Shown here piece by piece: positions 45,471 through 55,191 of a stretch of DNA of 64,000 nucleotides; the stretch's first letter is position 1, and each line of letters starts with the position of its first letter. Below the pieces are notes generated by a model. That model was given only the letters and a program-made list of their open reading frames with translations, made no database searches and was not told the DNA's origin. The translations under genes were made by a program, and so were the position numbers. The stretch spans positions 2,294,001-2,358,000 of the forward strand of contig NZ_CP100404.1 in NCBI RefSeq assembly GCF_024218775.1, in the 5' to 3' direction. The stretch is from Haloarcula marina (GTDB lineage: Archaea; Halobacteriota; Halobacteria; Halobacteriales; Haloarculaceae).

Positions 45471-45848
45471 ATGGTCCGGGACCCGTTCGCCGACGAGGAG
45501 ACTCCCGAGTTGACGACGGTACTCGACGCTCTCGACGACGAAGACTGTCGGGACATCGTCAGCGTCCTCGAGGAGCCGATGACGGCCAGCGAAATCTCCG
45601 ACGAGAGCGGCGTTCCGCTCTCGACGACCTACCGGAAACTCGAACTGCTCACCGAGTCCTCGCTCCTGTACGAGGGCGTCGAGGTCAGGGCGGACGGCCA
45701 ACACGCCAGTCGGTACGCCGTCGACTTCGAGGAAGTCGTCATCGCATTGGACGAGGACCGCGCGTTCGCCGTCGACATCGAACACAGCGCCCGGTCGCCG
45801 GACCAGCGGCTCGAAAACATCTGGTCGGAGGTCCGCAAGGAAACATGA
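45471..45848 (+). CDS. Winged-helix regulator (ArsR-like)
   Basis: A 125-aa protein with a helix-turn-helix of ArsR type: LTTVLDALDDEDCRDIVSVL, MTASEISDESGVPLSTTYRK, LELLTESSLLYEGVEV, and wing/tail segments. Start MVRDPFADEETPELTT at 45471; the region upstream to 45390 is less probable. Its stop overlaps the next ATG, so it forms a coupled pair with the membrane protein. Confidence 0.82.
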   Translation: MVRDPFADEETPELTTVLDALDDEDCRDIVSVLEEPMTASEISDESGVPLSTTYRKLELLTESSLLYEGVEVRADGQHASRYAVDFEEVVIALDEDRAFAVDIEHSARSPDQRLENIWSEVRKET

Positions 45849-46147
45849 GTCCACACATTCCCAGTTCGCAGGTCGGTATCGTCGCTTCGAAGACACTCAT
45901 CCTCATCATCGGAGGGCTCATCACCTACTACTCCTATCAGGCGTACTCCCGGACAGGGTCGCCCGAACACAAGTGGCTCACGTACGGGTTCGGGGTGGTC
46001 ACATTGGGGGCGGTCATCGGCGGTGCGTTGGACATCGTCGTGGGACAACTGTACGGCATCAACCTCATCTACACGAGCGTGTTCGTCTCCAGCGGCCTGA
46101 CCGCCATCGGCCTCGGCATCATCCTCTACTCGCTGTACGTCCGCTGA
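45845..46147 (+). CDS. Three-TM membrane protein coupled to the regulator
   Basis: A 100-aa protein with three hydrophobic helices (about 15-35, 43-65, 75-98). The ATG overlaps the regulator stop (ATGA). Haloarchaeal DUF7521-type proteins typically sit beside ArsR-like regulators; that name is from memory. It might sense membrane or redox state. Confidence 0.75.
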   Translation: MSPHIPSSQVGIVASKTLILIIGGLITYYSYQAYSRTGSPEHKWLTYGFGVVTLGAVIGGALDIVVGQLYGINLIYTSVFVSSGLTAIGLGIILYSLYVR

Positions 46148-46177
46148 CCGCCGGGGCGGTCTGCGGGGTCGATAGCG

Positions 46178-46615
46178 CTATCCCAGAAATCGGTCGGAAA
46201 CGTCCTCGTCTGGGACCATACACCGGTCTTTCTTTCCGAACCAGTCGTAGCGGTTGGCGGCGACGAAGTCGTAGACGGCGTCTCGGACCGCTCGGGGGAC
46301 GAGGCGGCCGACCCGCGCGAAGCGATAGGGGTAGCCGAGCAGTTCGGCAACGCGGATGACCGCCGCCGATTTCGTGTACGCCCGACCGGCCTCGACGAGA
46401 ATCACGGAATCGAGTCCGTCCGTCGAGAGTTCGGTCCGTTCTACGAGTTCCCGTCCCGCCTCGGACTGGAGCGGCGCGTACTTGATGCGCCCCGCCGGGT
46501 CACGGGGAATGAGGAACTGGACCACGCCGTTACAGAGGTTGCACACGCCGTCGAACAGCAACACCGGGTGGTCGGGGGCGTCGGACACGCCGGAGCGTAG
46601 GGCCTCCACGGGCAA
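46178..46615 (-). CDS. DCC-family (DUF393) thiol-disulfide oxidoreductase
   Basis: A 145-aa protein with the DCC signature: PVLLFDGVCNLCNGVVQFLI (Asp, Cys-x2-Cys), then SEAGRELVERT, VILVEAGRAYTKSAAVI and the C-terminal RYDWFGKKDRCMVPDED with another Cys. Family members are predicted thioredoxin-like oxidoreductases. Start at 46615. Confidence 0.87.
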   Translation of the reverse strand: MPVEALRSGVSDAPDHPVLLFDGVCNLCNGVVQFLIPRDPAGRIKYAPLQSEAGRELVERTELSTDGLDSVILVEAGRAYTKSAAVIRVAELLGYPYRFARVGRLVPRAVRDAVYDFVAANRYDWFGKKDRCMVPDEDVSDRFLG

Positions 46616-46676
46616 AACGTCGGCCGTTCGACCGGCGTCGACGCGGCGTCCCGCCCACGACAGCGAAACAGTGAAA

Positions 46677-46694
46677 CGAGTGAGCGCTCACTCG
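46677..46694. promoter_or_regulatory. Palindromic operator upstream of tetR-like gene
   Basis: CGAGTGAGC-GCTCACTCG, perfect 18-bp palindrome ending 5 bp before the ATG at 46700. It shares the core GAGTGA with the operator at 47292-47309. Probable autoregulatory TetR operator. Confidence 0.65.
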
Positions 46695-46699
46695 AACGT

Positions 46700-47296
46700 A
46701 TGCCCACAGACGAGATGGACCCCGAGGCCCGGGCCGAAGTGGTCGGGGCGGTCCGTCGCGCCCTCGCCGCCCACGGCTACGAACGCCTCACGACGGCGAA
46801 GATAGCCGCCGAGTACGCGAAGAGCGAGGCGGGCCTGTACTACTACTTCGACAGCAAAGACGAGATGATTGCGGCGTTCCTCGAAGACGCCGCCGAACGG
46901 GTCGCCGACGACTTCGCAGAGGCGGACACCACTGCCCCCGAAGCGGCGTTGCGGGGGGCCTGTGAGTCGCTGTTCCTCTCGCCCGACGACCCCGACGCGG
47001 GCGTCCACGTCGCCGTGATGGAACTGCTCTCGCACGCGCCGTACAACGAGACCCTTCGCGACCCCTTGCTAGCCCTCGAATCAGCGACGCTGGACGGCCT
47101 CGAACGCATCGTCGCCGACGGCGTCGACGCGGGCGCGTTCCGGCCGGTGGACCCGCGGGCGACGGCGGCGTTCCTGCTGGCCGCCGCCGACGGGTCGACC
47201 GGATTTCACCTCGCCTTGGAGATGGACGTGGGCGGGGACTTGCAGGCGGGATGGTCGGCGTACGTCGACAGTCTGGTGGCCGATGGGGAGCACTGA
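46700..47296 (+). CDS. TetR-family transcriptional regulator
   Basis: A 198-aa protein. N-terminal HTH: ALAAHGYERLTTAKIAAEYA then SEAGLYYYFDSKDEMIAAFL, the canonical TetR pattern; the C-terminal helical ligand domain follows (LFLSPDDPDAGVHVAVMELL...). Palindromes lie directly upstream and just downstream of the gene, before a membrane protein gene, so it probably represses itself and its neighbour in response to an effector. Confidence 0.93.
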   Translation: MPTDEMDPEARAEVVGAVRRALAAHGYERLTTAKIAAEYAKSEAGLYYYFDSKDEMIAAFLEDAAERVADDFAEADTTAPEAALRGACESLFLSPDDPDAGVHVAVMELLSHAPYNETLRDPLLALESATLDGLERIVADGVDAGAFRPVDPRATAAFLLAAADGSTGFHLALEMDVGGDLQAGWSAYVDSLVADGEH

Positions 47297-47322
47297 GTGA
47301 ATACTCAGTATCTTTATAGCCC
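47292..47322 (+). promoter_or_regulatory. TetR-type operator and promoter of the DUF2306-like gene
   Basis: ACTGAGT-GAAT-ACTCAGT (47292-47309), perfect 7-bp arms, overlapping the tetR-like gene end and followed by the TATA-like CTTTATAGC (47312-47320). An ATG at 47343 fits a leaderless start for a 15-codon ORF (MNHRACGGASRGVSR) whose stop overlaps the ATG of the next gene at 47387 (ATGA). Confidence 0.6.
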
Positions 47323-47386
47323 CGTTGCGTGAACACCGCTCCATGAACCATCGGGCGTGTGGCGGGGCGAGTCGTGGAGTGAGTCG

Positions 47387-48040
47387 ATGACGACGGCCGA
47401 ATCGGCGACGCTGTGGGTCCACATCGCCGCGGGCTTTCTCGCGCTGTTCACCGGGGCGGGCGCGTTCGCCACGACGAAGGGCGGCCTGCGCCACCGCCGC
47501 TTGGGTCGCACCTACGTCTACGGGATGGCCGTCGTCTCGGGGACGGCGCTCGTCCTGTTCGCGCTCGACCCGACGGCGAACCGCCAGTTTCTCGCGCTCG
47601 TCGCGGTGTTCAGTTTCTACTTCGCCTTTTCGGGCTATCGCGTCCTCTCGCGGAAGCGACCGGCGGACGCGCCGACGGCCGTCGACTGGGCGGCGGTCGG
47701 CCTCTACGGCCTCGCCAGCGTCGGCCTGCTCGTCATGGGTATCGCCCAGTCGCTCGCGGGCAACGGATTCGCCGCCGTGATGCTCGTCTTCGGCGGCCTC
47801 GGAACGGTGCTCGCCGTGGGCGACGTGCGCTCGTTCCGCACCGAGAACGAACCGCGGGCGTGGCTGGGCGAACACGCCACGCGGATGGGCGGCGGCTACA
47901 TCGCCACGGTGACGGCGTTCTCGGCGGTGAACTTCGTCTTTCTCCCGACGGTGGGCCGGTGGCTCTGGCCCACGCTCGTCGGGACGCCGGTGCTGGTGTA
48001 CCTCCAGCGGCGTTACGAGGCCCGGTCCGCGCCCGCGTAG
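47387..48040 (+). CDS. DUF2306-like membrane protein
   Basis: A 217-aa protein with about seven TM helices, opening TTAESATLWVHIAAGFLALF and a conserved KGGLRHRRLGRTYVYGM loop. This fits the DUF2306 family of unknown function. ATG at 47387 overlaps the stop of a possible 15-codon leader ORF (47343-47390). Directly after the TetR-type operator, so it is the likely target of the regulator. Confidence 0.82.
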   Translation: MTTAESATLWVHIAAGFLALFTGAGAFATTKGGLRHRRLGRTYVYGMAVVSGTALVLFALDPTANRQFLALVAVFSFYFAFSGYRVLSRKRPADAPTAVDWAAVGLYGLASVGLLVMGIAQSLAGNGFAAVMLVFGGLGTVLAVGDVRSFRTENEPRAWLGEHATRMGGGYIATVTAFSAVNFVFLPTVGRWLWPTLVGTPVLVYLQRRYEARSAPA

Positions 48041-48099
48041 TCGGCGTCGGCGCACCTGCATGGAAAGCGATTTAGCCGGGCGGGGGCCAGGACCACCTA

Positions 48100-50262
48100 A
48101 TGAGCCTGTCCGACGGTGACCACGACATCGTGGTCGACGAAATCGGTCGGGAGCCCACCCGGGCGGAGGCCGCTCTCTTCGAGAACCTCTGGAGCGAACA
48201 CTGTGCGTATCGCTCCTCTCGACCGCTGTTGACGGCGTTCGACTCCGAGGGCGACCAGGTCGTCATCGGCCCCGGCGACGACGCCGCTGTCGTCTCGCTC
48301 CCCGACTACGACGGCGAGGAGATGTACATCACGATGGGCGTCGAGTCCCACAACCACCCCTCCTACGTCGACCCGTTCGACGGGGCGGCCACCGGCGTCG
48401 GCGGTATCGTCCGCGACACCCTCTCGATGGGCGCCTACCCCATCGCGCTGGCCGACTCGCTGTACTTCGGCGACTTCGAGCGCGAACACTCCCGGTACCT
48501 CTTCGAGGGCGTCGTCGAGGGCATCTCCCACTACGGGAACTGCATCGGCGTGCCGACCGTCGCCGGGTCGGTCGCCTTCCACGACGACTACGAGGGGAAC
48601 CCCCTCGTCAACGTCTCCTGTATCGGCCTGCTGGACCCCGAGCGGACTATCACCGCCGAGGCCCAGCAACCGGGCAACAAACTCGTCCTCGTCGGCAACT
48701 CGACGGGTCGGGACGGCCTCGGCGGCGCCTCCTTCGCCAGCGAAGACTTGGCGGAGGACGCCGAGACGGAAGACCGACCGGCCGTACAGGTCGGGGACCC
48801 GTACACGGAGAAACTGCTCATCGAGTGCAACGAGGCCCTGCTGGACGAGGACCTCGTCGAATCCGCCCGTGACCTCGGCGCGGCGGGACTCGGCGGGGCC
48901 TCCTCCGAACTCGTCGCGAAGGGCGGCCTCGGCGCGCGCATCGAACTGGACCGCGTCCACGAGCGCGAACCGAACATGAACGCCATGGAGTACCTCCTGG
49001 CCGAGAGCCAGGAGCGCATGGTGTACGAAGTCACGCCGGAGAACGTCGACCGCGTGGCCGAACTCGCCGAGCGCTACGACCTCGGTTGCTCGGTCATCGG
49101 CGAACTCACCGAACCGGGGACGAACTACGTCTGCACGTTCGAGGGCGAGACGGTCGTCGACGTGGACGCGGAGTTCCTCGGGGACGGTGCGCCGATGAAC
49201 GACCTGCCCGCCGAGGACCCGCCCGAACAGGAGCGCGACCTCCCGACGGTGGACCTCGCGGAGGCGTTCGAGCGCATCGTCGCCAGCCCCAACACCGCCT
49301 CGAAACGGTGGGTCTACCGCCAGTACGACCACGAGGTGCAGGTCCGCACGAGCGTCCTGCCGGGCGACGACGCCGCCCTGCTGGCGATTCGTGAGGCCGG
49401 GACCGGACTGGCCTTCTCGGCGGGCGCGGACCCCAACTGGACCGACGCCGCCCCCTACGAGGGCGCACGCGCGGTCGCCTTAGAGAACGCCACGAACGTC
49501 GCCGCCAAGGGGGCGCTCCCGCACGCCGCCGTCGACTGCCTGAACGGCGGCAACCCCGAGAAGCCCGACGTGTACGGCGGCTTCAAGGGCATCGTCGACG
49601 GTCTCGCGGACATGTGTAGCGACCTCGACGTGCCCGTCGTCGGCGGCAACGTCTCGCTGTACAACGACTCGGTGACCGGCCCCATCCCGCCGACGCCGAC
49701 GCTCGCGCTCGTCGGCGTGAAGGAAGGCTACGACGCGCCGCCGATGGAACTCTCCGGCGAGGGGACCCTCGTCATCGTCGGCGATTCGGCACTCGAAGGC
49801 GAGGCCGACCCGCGCCTCGGTGGGTCGGAGTACACCGCCATCTTCGGCGGGACCGACGCCTTCCCCGAACTCCCGGCCGACCCCTCGGCGCTCATCTCGA
49901 CCATCGCCGAGGTGGCCGACGAGGACCACGTCCTCGCCAGCCACGACGTGAGCCACGGGGGCCTCGCAGTCGCTCTCGCGGAGATGGTCCACGAAGACGC
50001 AGGCGCGACGGTCGACGTCGAGACGGTCGACCGCGGGACGCGAAAGCGCCTCCTGTTCAACGAGCGCCCGGGCCGCGTGGTCTTCGAGACGACCGACCCC
50101 GACGCCGTGGCCGAAGCCTTCGACGGCGTCGCCCCGGTGACCGAAATCGGCGAGGCCAATGGGTCGACCCACCTCGACATCAGCGTCAACGACGACACGC
50201 TCCAGTACGACGCCGAGGACATCGCGGGGTTGCGGTCGACTATCGACGACGAACTGGCCTGA
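48100..50262 (+). CDS. purL: Phosphoribosylformylglycinamidine synthase subunit II
   Basis: A 720-aa PurL (small type, without the PurQ glutaminase domain) catalysing ATP-dependent amidation of FGAR to FGAM in purine synthesis. Signatures: [30 protein letters not shown] [53 protein letters not shown] and [16 protein letters not shown]. Both AIRS-like halves are present. The ATG at 48100 follows SRP-type promoter spacing and gives a family-like N-terminus. PurQ/PurS lie elsewhere. Confidence 0.96.
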   Translation: MSLSDGDHDIVVDEIGREPTRAEAALFENLWSEHCAYRSSRPLLTAFDSEGDQVVIGPGDDAAVVSLPDYDGEEMYITMGVESHNHPSYVDPFDGAATGVGGIVRDTLSMGAYPIALADSLYFGDFEREHSRYLFEGVVEGISHYGNCIGVPTVAGSVAFHDDYEGNPLVNVSCIGLLDPERTITAEAQQPGNKLVLVGNSTGRDGLGGASFASEDLAEDAETEDRPAVQVGDPYTEKLLIECNEALLDEDLVESARDLGAAGLGGASSELVAKGGLGARIELDRVHEREPNMNAMEYLLAESQERMVYEVTPENVDRVAELAERYDLGCSVIGELTEPGTNYVCTFEGETVVDVDAEFLGDGAPMNDLPAEDPPEQERDLPTVDLAEAFERIVASPNTASKRWVYRQYDHEVQVRTSVLPGDDAALLAIREAGTGLAFSAGADPNWTDAAPYEGARAVALENATNVAAKGALPHAAVDCLNGGNPEKPDVYGGFKGIVDGLADMCSDLDVPVVGGNVSLYNDSVTGPIPPTPTLALVGVKEGYDAPPMELSGEGTLVIVGDSALEGEADPRLGGSEYTAIFGGTDAFPELPADPSALISTIAEVADEDHVLASHDVSHGGLAVALAEMVHEDAGATVDVETVDRGTRKRLLFNERPGRVVFETTDPDAVAEAFDGVAPVTEIGEANGSTHLDISVNDDTLQYDAEDIAGLRSTIDDELA

Positions 50263-50284
50263 AAACGAGAGCGAAAATCCGGTT

Positions 50285-50476
50285 TTAGACGAGCGCGAAC
50301 GCGATACCGAACGTCAGCGCCAGTCCGACGAGGGCGATAACGGCGCCCTGCGTGACCTGTCCCATCGTGAAGTCGCTCTGCGGGGCCGTCTCGCGGAGCG
50401 GCGGTTCCTTGCTCGGGAGTTCGACGTTTGCGGGGTCGTAGTCCGGCCGGTCGTCCTCGTGGTGGTCGTCTGCCAT
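50285..50476 (-). CDS. Small one-TM protein (DUF7550-like)
   Basis: A 63-aa protein: acidic N-terminus DHHEDDRPDYDPANVELPSK, the motif EPPLRETAPQSDFTMGQVTQ, and a single TM helix (about 43-62). Very similar in layout to a conserved haloarchaeal family (DUF7550 from memory). Convergent with purL. Confidence 0.72.
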   Translation of the reverse strand: MADDHHEDDRPDYDPANVELPSKEPPLRETAPQSDFTMGQVTQGAVIALVGLALTFGIAFALV

Positions 50477-50581
50477 GTGCGGCCCTTCTGTGAGCGGCTA
50501 CCTGTAACTGTCGGATTGCCTCGCTCAAACCGAGTTTTGAGCCACCTGAAGACACTTTCCGGTGGCGGGAGCAGTGAGCGT

Positions 50582-51661
50582 ATGGAGTACACGCGACGGC
50601 GTCTGTTAACGACGGTCGGCGGCCTCGCGAGCGTCGGCGTCGCGGGGTGTCTGGACCGCGTCGCCGGGACCCGGAACGACCGAATCGCGTGGCGGCGGGA
50701 GACCGAGGGCACTATCGGTGCGCTCGCCTTCGCCGACGGGACGCTCGCCGTCCTGACGATGTGGCGCGCGCTGGGGTTCGACACGACCGGGAGCGAACGC
50801 TGGCGCGCCCTGCTCGACGACCCCGACGACACGGTCTGTCTCGACGCGGGCCTCGCTGTCGGGTCGGATGGCGACGGTGACCCGCTGGTGTACGTCGCCG
50901 GGTGTGGGAGTACGCGCGCGTTCGGTGCACCCGAGGGCACGACCGTCTGGGAGACGCCGGACGTGTCCACGTTCGCGCCGATTACGGCCGCCGACGGCGC
51001 GGTGTACGTTCCCAGCGGCAGTCTCACGGCGCTCGACGGCGCGGACGGGTCGGTCCGATGGACGGCGCTGGAGGACGAAGACGGGGTCACGGCGGCTGGC
51101 GTCGGCGACGAGACAGTGGTCGTCGGAAGCGACGACGGAATGGTCTACGCGCTGGCTACCGCCGATGGGAGCGAGCGCTGGCGAACCGACCTCGGCGACC
51201 ATCGGACCCAGATTCCCACCGTCGCCGACGGCGTCGCCTACGTCGCGACGAGCGTTCCCGAGGACGACCGCGGGCAATTGGTGGCGCTGGACGCCGCCGA
51301 CGGGCGCGAACGCTGGCGGGTCGACACCGGACAGGCGTTGGCCGACAGCAGACCGGTCCTCGCCGGAGAGACTGTCCTCCTCGGGACCGCCAGCGGGTCC
51401 TTGCACGCCCATCGCCGAGACGGCGGGGACCAGCGGTGGCGCTTCGACGCCGATGATTGGCTGGTGACCCAACCGGCGGTCGGCCCCGACGGCGAAACGG
51501 CCTACGTCGGAAGCAACGACGGCAACTGCTACGCCGTCTCGCTGGACAGCGGCGAGCGTCGGTGGTCGGTCCCCGTCGGATACAGTTCGGTCCCGCCGGT
51601 GGTCCACGAGAACCGCGTCTTCGTCGGGAGTCACGACGGCGTGTTCGCGCTCTCGCGGTGA
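50582..51661 (+). CDS. PQQ-type beta-propeller lipoprotein (BamB-like)
   Basis: A 359-aa protein with a Tat-like RRRLLTTVG and the lipobox VAGC (Cys at about residue 21), then a beta-propeller built of repeats containing W-x-x-x-T-G-S-E-R/D-G-S-E-R-W-R units, such as DGSVRWTA, DGSERWRT, DGRERWRV, GGDQRWRF, SGERRWSV. Such propellers bind proteins or PQQ-like ligands on the cell surface. Role unknown. ATG at 50582; the purL-overlapping extension is rejected. Confidence 0.87.
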   Translation: MEYTRRRLLTTVGGLASVGVAGCLDRVAGTRNDRIAWRRETEGTIGALAFADGTLAVLTMWRALGFDTTGSERWRALLDDPDDTVCLDAGLAVGSDGDGDPLVYVAGCGSTRAFGAPEGTTVWETPDVSTFAPITAADGAVYVPSGSLTALDGADGSVRWTALEDEDGVTAAGVGDETVVVGSDDGMVYALATADGSERWRTDLGDHRTQIPTVADGVAYVATSVPEDDRGQLVALDAADGRERWRVDTGQALADSRPVLAGETVLLGTASGSLHAHRRDGGDQRWRFDADDWLVTQPAVGPDGETAYVGSNDGNCYAVSLDSGERRWSVPVGYSSVPPVVHENRVFVGSHDGVFALSR

Positions 51662-51730
51662 CGAGCGCGGCCGAGACATTGCGCCAGTCGAAACCGTCAA
51701 ACGGCCCTGTGGCGAACGGTCGAGTATCAG

Positions 51731-52546
51731 ATGACCCTCACGAAACGCATCATCCCCTGCATCGACGTGGACGTCGACGAGAACGGGGACGCCGCCGTCT
51801 ACACCGGCGTCAACTTCGAGGACTTGGAGTACACGGGCGACCCGGTAGAGATGGCGAAGGCCTACAACGAATCGGGGGCCGACGAGTTCGTCTTTCTGGA
51901 CATCACCGCCTCCGCGGAGGGCCGCGAGACGATGCTCGAAACCGTCTCCGCAGTGGCCGACGAGGTGTTCATCCCGCTGACCGTCGGCGGCGGCATCCGC
52001 ACCCGCGAGGACATCAAAGAGACCCTGCGCGCCGGTGCGGACAAAGTGTCCATCAACTCCGGGGCCATCGAGAACCCCGAACTCATCGAAGAGGGCGCGG
52101 CCGCCTTCGGTAGCCAGTGCATCGTCATCTCGCTGGACGCCCGCCGCCGTTTCGACGACGAGGGCGACCACTACGTCGAGGTGGACGGCGAGTCCTGCTG
52201 GTTCGAGTGTACGGTCAAGGGCGGCCGCGAGGGGACCGGTATCGACGCCGTGACGTGGGCCATAGAGGCCGAGGAGCGCGGCGCTGGCGAGATCTTCGTC
52301 AACTCCATCGACGCCGACGGGACCAAGGACGGCTACGACATTCCCCTGATGAAAGCGGTCTGTGACGCCGTCTCGACGCCCGTCATCGCCTCCTCCGGGT
52401 GTGGTAGTCCCGAAGACATGGAAGAGGTGTTCGTCGACGCCGGTGCCGACGCCGGTCTCGCGGCCTCCATCTTCCACTTCGGCGAGTACACAATCGAGGA
52501 GACCAAGCAGTACCTCGACAGCAAGGGCATCCCCGTCCGGTTGTAG
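51731..52546 (+). CDS. hisF: Imidazole glycerol phosphate synthase, cyclase subunit
   Basis: A 271-aa (beta-alpha)8 protein. Catalytic aspartates lie in [13 protein letters not shown] and VISLDARRR; phosphate-binding loops are TVGGGIRT and ASSGCGS, with final [17 protein letters not shown]. It forms imidazole glycerol phosphate and AICAR with HisH in histidine synthesis. Other his genes are not adjacent. Confidence 0.96.
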   Translation: MTLTKRIIPCIDVDVDENGDAAVYTGVNFEDLEYTGDPVEMAKAYNESGADEFVFLDITASAEGRETMLETVSAVADEVFIPLTVGGGIRTREDIKETLRAGADKVSINSGAIENPELIEEGAAAFGSQCIVISLDARRRFDDEGDHYVEVDGESCWFECTVKGGREGTGIDAVTWAIEAEERGAGEIFVNSIDADGTKDGYDIPLMKAVCDAVSTPVIASSGCGSPEDMEEVFVDAGADAGLAASIFHFGEYTIEETKQYLDSKGIPVRL

Positions 52547-52590
52547 TCCCGGACGGCCCGTCTTTCTCCACCGCAAACGGTCGCCGACGC

Positions 52591-52836
52591 CTACGAGAGT
52601 TCGACCCGCCCGTCCGAGCGAACCGTCACCACGTAGCCGTGGTAGCGAAATTCGACGGTGACCGGACTCGAATACCTTTCGTCGCGCCCGGCCAAGAGGA
52701 CTGTGTCCAACGCATCCGGGTCGATAGCCTCGAACAGTGGCATCCGAAGGTCGAGAGGGTCGACTCCCTCGGCGTCGGCGACGCGAGCCACGACCTCCCG
52801 ACTGGGCGGATTTTGCAGTCCGAATGCAGTGGTCAT
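52591..52836 (-). CDS. HalOD1 output-domain protein
   Basis: An 81-aa single HalOD1 domain: PPSREVVARVADAEGVDPLD, MPLFEAIDPDALDTVLLAG, and strands VTVEFRYHGYVVTVRSDGRV. Start at 52836 fits the minus-strand TATA-like TAATATTATG (52864-52873) for a leaderless message; MPSHRIVSRIG at 52869 is unlikely. It stands alone, unlike the paired gene at 12517. Confidence 0.82.
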   Translation of the reverse strand: MTTAFGLQNPPSREVVARVADAEGVDPLDLRMPLFEAIDPDALDTVLLAGRDERYSSPVTVEFRYHGYVVTVRSDGRVELS

Positions 52837-52971
52837 GCCAATTCGTGACACTATCCGATGTGAGGGCATAATATTACTGCACGGGCGCATCTCGAATCGT
52901 TCGCAACAAAGTCCCCGGACGATAGAATATACGGCCGGGCGGGCGGGCGGGACGGGCCGCTCTCCAGACAC

Positions 52972-53460
52972 TTACTCGGGGGTCCCTGCTTCGCTGTCCG
53001 TCCACCTGCCGCCGTCGCCCACCGGGCCGAAAAACTCCGACCGGAGGAGCGTTTCGTCGGTCACGTCGAAGTTGAGGGCGTCCAGTCGGTGGGCGATTCG
53101 GATGATGTCCGATTTGCTCGTTCCGACCACCAGCACGTGGACGTTTTCCGACCCGGTCATCAGTTCTCTAACGCTGACCACACCGTCGATGTCGAGCGCC
53201 TGCTCGACGAGGCACTCGCGGTCTGCGATGCCGACGGTACACGTAATCAACATTTCGAGCGGGTATCCCGCGCGCTCGTAGTCGACCTCGCTACGATAGC
53301 CCGTGATGACGCCAGTCTCTTCAAGCCGGGCGATTCGCTTGCCGACGGTACTCGGTGAGACGCCGACGCGGTCGCTGATGGCGGCGTTCGTGTTGTGGCG
53401 GCCGTCGGTCTGCAATAGGCGGAGGATTCTCCGGTCGATATCGTCGAGCGACACGGCCAT
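52972..53460 (-). CDS. Lrp/AsnC-family transcriptional regulator
   Basis: A 162-aa protein: N-terminal HTH DIDRRILRLLQTDGRHNTNA then ISDRVGVSPSTVGKRIARLE, followed by a RAM-type C-terminal domain (about 70-150; GIADRECLVEQALDIDGVVS, NVHVLVVGTSK). Lrp proteins form dimers/octamers and sense amino acids. Start MAVSLDDIDRRIL at 53460. Confidence 0.92.
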   Translation of the reverse strand: MAVSLDDIDRRILRLLQTDGRHNTNAAISDRVGVSPSTVGKRIARLEETGVITGYRSEVDYERAGYPLEMLITCTVGIADRECLVEQALDIDGVVSVRELMTGSENVHVLVVGTSKSDIIRIAHRLDALNFDVTDETLLRSEFFGPVGDGGRWTDSEAGTPE

Positions 53461-53574
53461 GTAGAGCGGTAGGTGCGGCGACGAGATGACTGTATCTGGT
53501 CGTTGTGCATCCGTGCCCCGGGGAGAATCCCCCACTTCGCGCACTCTTTGTGTCTCGACCGCGTATTACGGCCA

Positions 53575-54420
53575 ATGGACTGGCGGTGTGAGTGGTGTGG
53601 CAAACCACACGAGGAGAACGACCCACCCTGTGACAACTGCGGCCACGGAACCTTCGAACGCGCGGTGACGCAGGTGAGCCACGAAGTCGTCGAGGGCGGG
53701 CCGGTGTGGGTATGTCAGGACTGCGGCCGGGAACACCAGAAGAACTCCCCGCCGTGTAACCGCTGTGGCGGGGCCGACTTCGAGCGACGCGTCGGCCCGC
53801 CGGAGACGGACCCGCTGGACGAAATCGGAACCGGGTGGCTGGACGTTATCGAGGCGAGATACGTCCTCGGCTACGCCGCCGTCGCCGTCCTCATCGCCGT
53901 CATCGCCCTCAGCCTGTTCGGCGTCGTCTCCTTGCCGGGATTCGGCGGCGACACCGCCGGACCACCCGAGATTCCGACCGCGCCCGGGAGCGCAGAAAGC
54001 GTCGACGGCCTCTCGCTCACCGCGACGGAGGACGCCTTCGTCGCGGCGCTGAACGACCGCCGGACCGCGGAAGGCGCGGGCGAACTGACCCGCGACCCGG
54101 CCGTCGACGACGCCGCCGCCTACTACAACAAGGCCGTCGTGGCCGCCCGCGCCGGAGAGGGGGCCGGCCCCGACCGCGACGCCTTCGACCGCTTCGCGCT
54201 GGACTGCGAGCGGCCGAGTATCGTCGCCTATCAGGTCGCCTACGAGCGGACCGGCCGCTCAGTGAGCGAGTTCGAGAGTCCCGAGGCGCTGGCCGCATCG
54301 CTGGTCGATAGCTACGTCGAGCGCGGGCGGGCGTTCCGGAGCGCAGAAGCAGATTCCGTCGGCGTCGACGTTCACGTCGCGCCCGACGGGAGCGTCTTCG
54401 TCACCTACGTCGTCTGTTAG
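53575..54420 (+). CDS. Zinc-ribbon, TM and CAP-domain protein
   Basis: A 281-aa protein. Two zinc knuckle units at the N-terminus: [19 protein letters not shown] and [22 protein letters not shown] helix follows (about 102-122), then a C-terminal CAP/SCP-like domain (about 150-281; [40 protein letters not shown]). If the zinc part is cytoplasmic, the CAP part would be outside the cell. The combination of intracellular zinc ribbons and an extracytoplasmic CAP domain is unusual. The last codon overlaps the rpoL stop by 4 bp. Confidence 0.78.
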   Translation: MDWRCEWCGKPHEENDPPCDNCGHGTFERAVTQVSHEVVEGGPVWVCQDCGREHQKNSPPCNRCGGADFERRVGPPETDPLDEIGTGWLDVIEARYVLGYAAVAVLIAVIALSLFGVVSLPGFGGDTAGPPEIPTAPGSAESVDGLSLTATEDAFVAALNDRRTAEGAGELTRDPAVDDAAAYYNKAVVAARAGEGAGPDRDAFDRFALDCERPSIVAYQVAYERTGRSVSEFESPEALAASLVDSYVERGRAFRSAEADSVGVDVHVAPDGSVFVTYVVC

Positions 54421-54701
54421 GCCGCCGCCTCGAACGCTTCGGTCAGGTCGTCTGCCTTCTCGATGACGCGGTCCGTGCCCGCCTCCAGCGCGTCCAGCGC
54501 GTCGACGCCCGGGTCCGTCTTGATGGTCAGGACCGGGTCCGTCTGGCCGCCGGACTGCTCGGGGTTCACGTCGTACGTCGCCGCCGTGACGCCCTCAGTC
54601 TCCAGCAGTGCGCCCTTGATGACGTTCATGAACGTGTGGTCCTCGCCAGCAATCTCGATAGAGAGTTCCGTGTCGGATTTGTCGATGACGCGAAGGTCCA
54701 T
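54417..54701 (-). CDS. rpoL: DNA-directed RNA polymerase subunit L
   Basis: A 94-aa protein with the Rpb11/RpoL fold: [20 protein letters not shown] (about residue 18), [14 protein letters not shown] and a C-terminal helix [20 protein letters not shown]. It pairs with RpoD in the archaeal polymerase assembly platform. Overlaps the convergent CAP gene end by 4 bp. Confidence 0.95.
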   Translation of the reverse strand: MDLRVIDKSDTELSIEIAGEDHTFMNVIKGALLETEGVTAATYDVNPEQSGGQTDPVLTIKTDPGVDALDALEAGTDRVIEKADDLTEAFEAAA

Positions 54702-54924
54702 GGATACGTGTACTGGGGCTGGCGTCCATCAACGTGTCGCTTCTCCACTGTCAGCGGCCCAGCGAGGTGTGTCGGGACTCCCCGCTTCACGTCGAGCGTC
54801 GGCGACCGCATCGAACCGACTCTCTGTCACATTCCCTCGAAAGCCCTCGACCGCCCGCGGCCGCTGAGTGAGCGACCCCTTCCGGGGAGTTGTGAGAACG
54901 CCAGCGAGTGCGTAAGCGGCCAGT

Positions 54925-55191
54925 TCAGACGAGCGCGTACACCATCAGGAGGGCGAAGTACAACAGAACCAAGGCCCCGAGCGCCTGCAACCGGAAGGTC
55001 CCGAGCGCGTCCTCCTCGTCGTCGTGGGCCGCCCGGAACGCCGCGACTTCCTCGTCGTCGAGTTCCGCGGGGTGGTCGAGGCCGCGGTGGAGCGCCAGCC
55101 ACTCCTCGCGGGCGAAGGGGCGGCCGCAGTGGGCGCACTCGTAGGTCGGTGCGTCGGCGGGCACGTCGTAGTCGTACTGGGACTGACTCAT
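54925..55191 (-). CDS. Zinc-finger/TM small protein
   Basis: An 88-aa protein: a C2H2-like finger YECAHCGRPFAREEWLALHR with GLDH (about 17-40), an acidic linker LDDEEVAAFRAAHDDEEDAL, and one or two C-terminal TM segments. Its ATG overlaps the stop of the upstream large membrane protein (ATGA), so it is co-translated. Confidence 0.78.
   Translation of the reverse strand: MSQSQYDYDVPADAPTYECAHCGRPFAREEWLALHRGLDHPAELDDEEVAAFRAAHDDEEDALGTFRLQALGALVLLYFALLMVYALV

Noticed and set aside
50606..52576. 656-aa minus-strand open frame across the beta-propeller and hisF genes
   Set aside because: Runs antisense through two well-supported genes and has the composition of a shadow frame.
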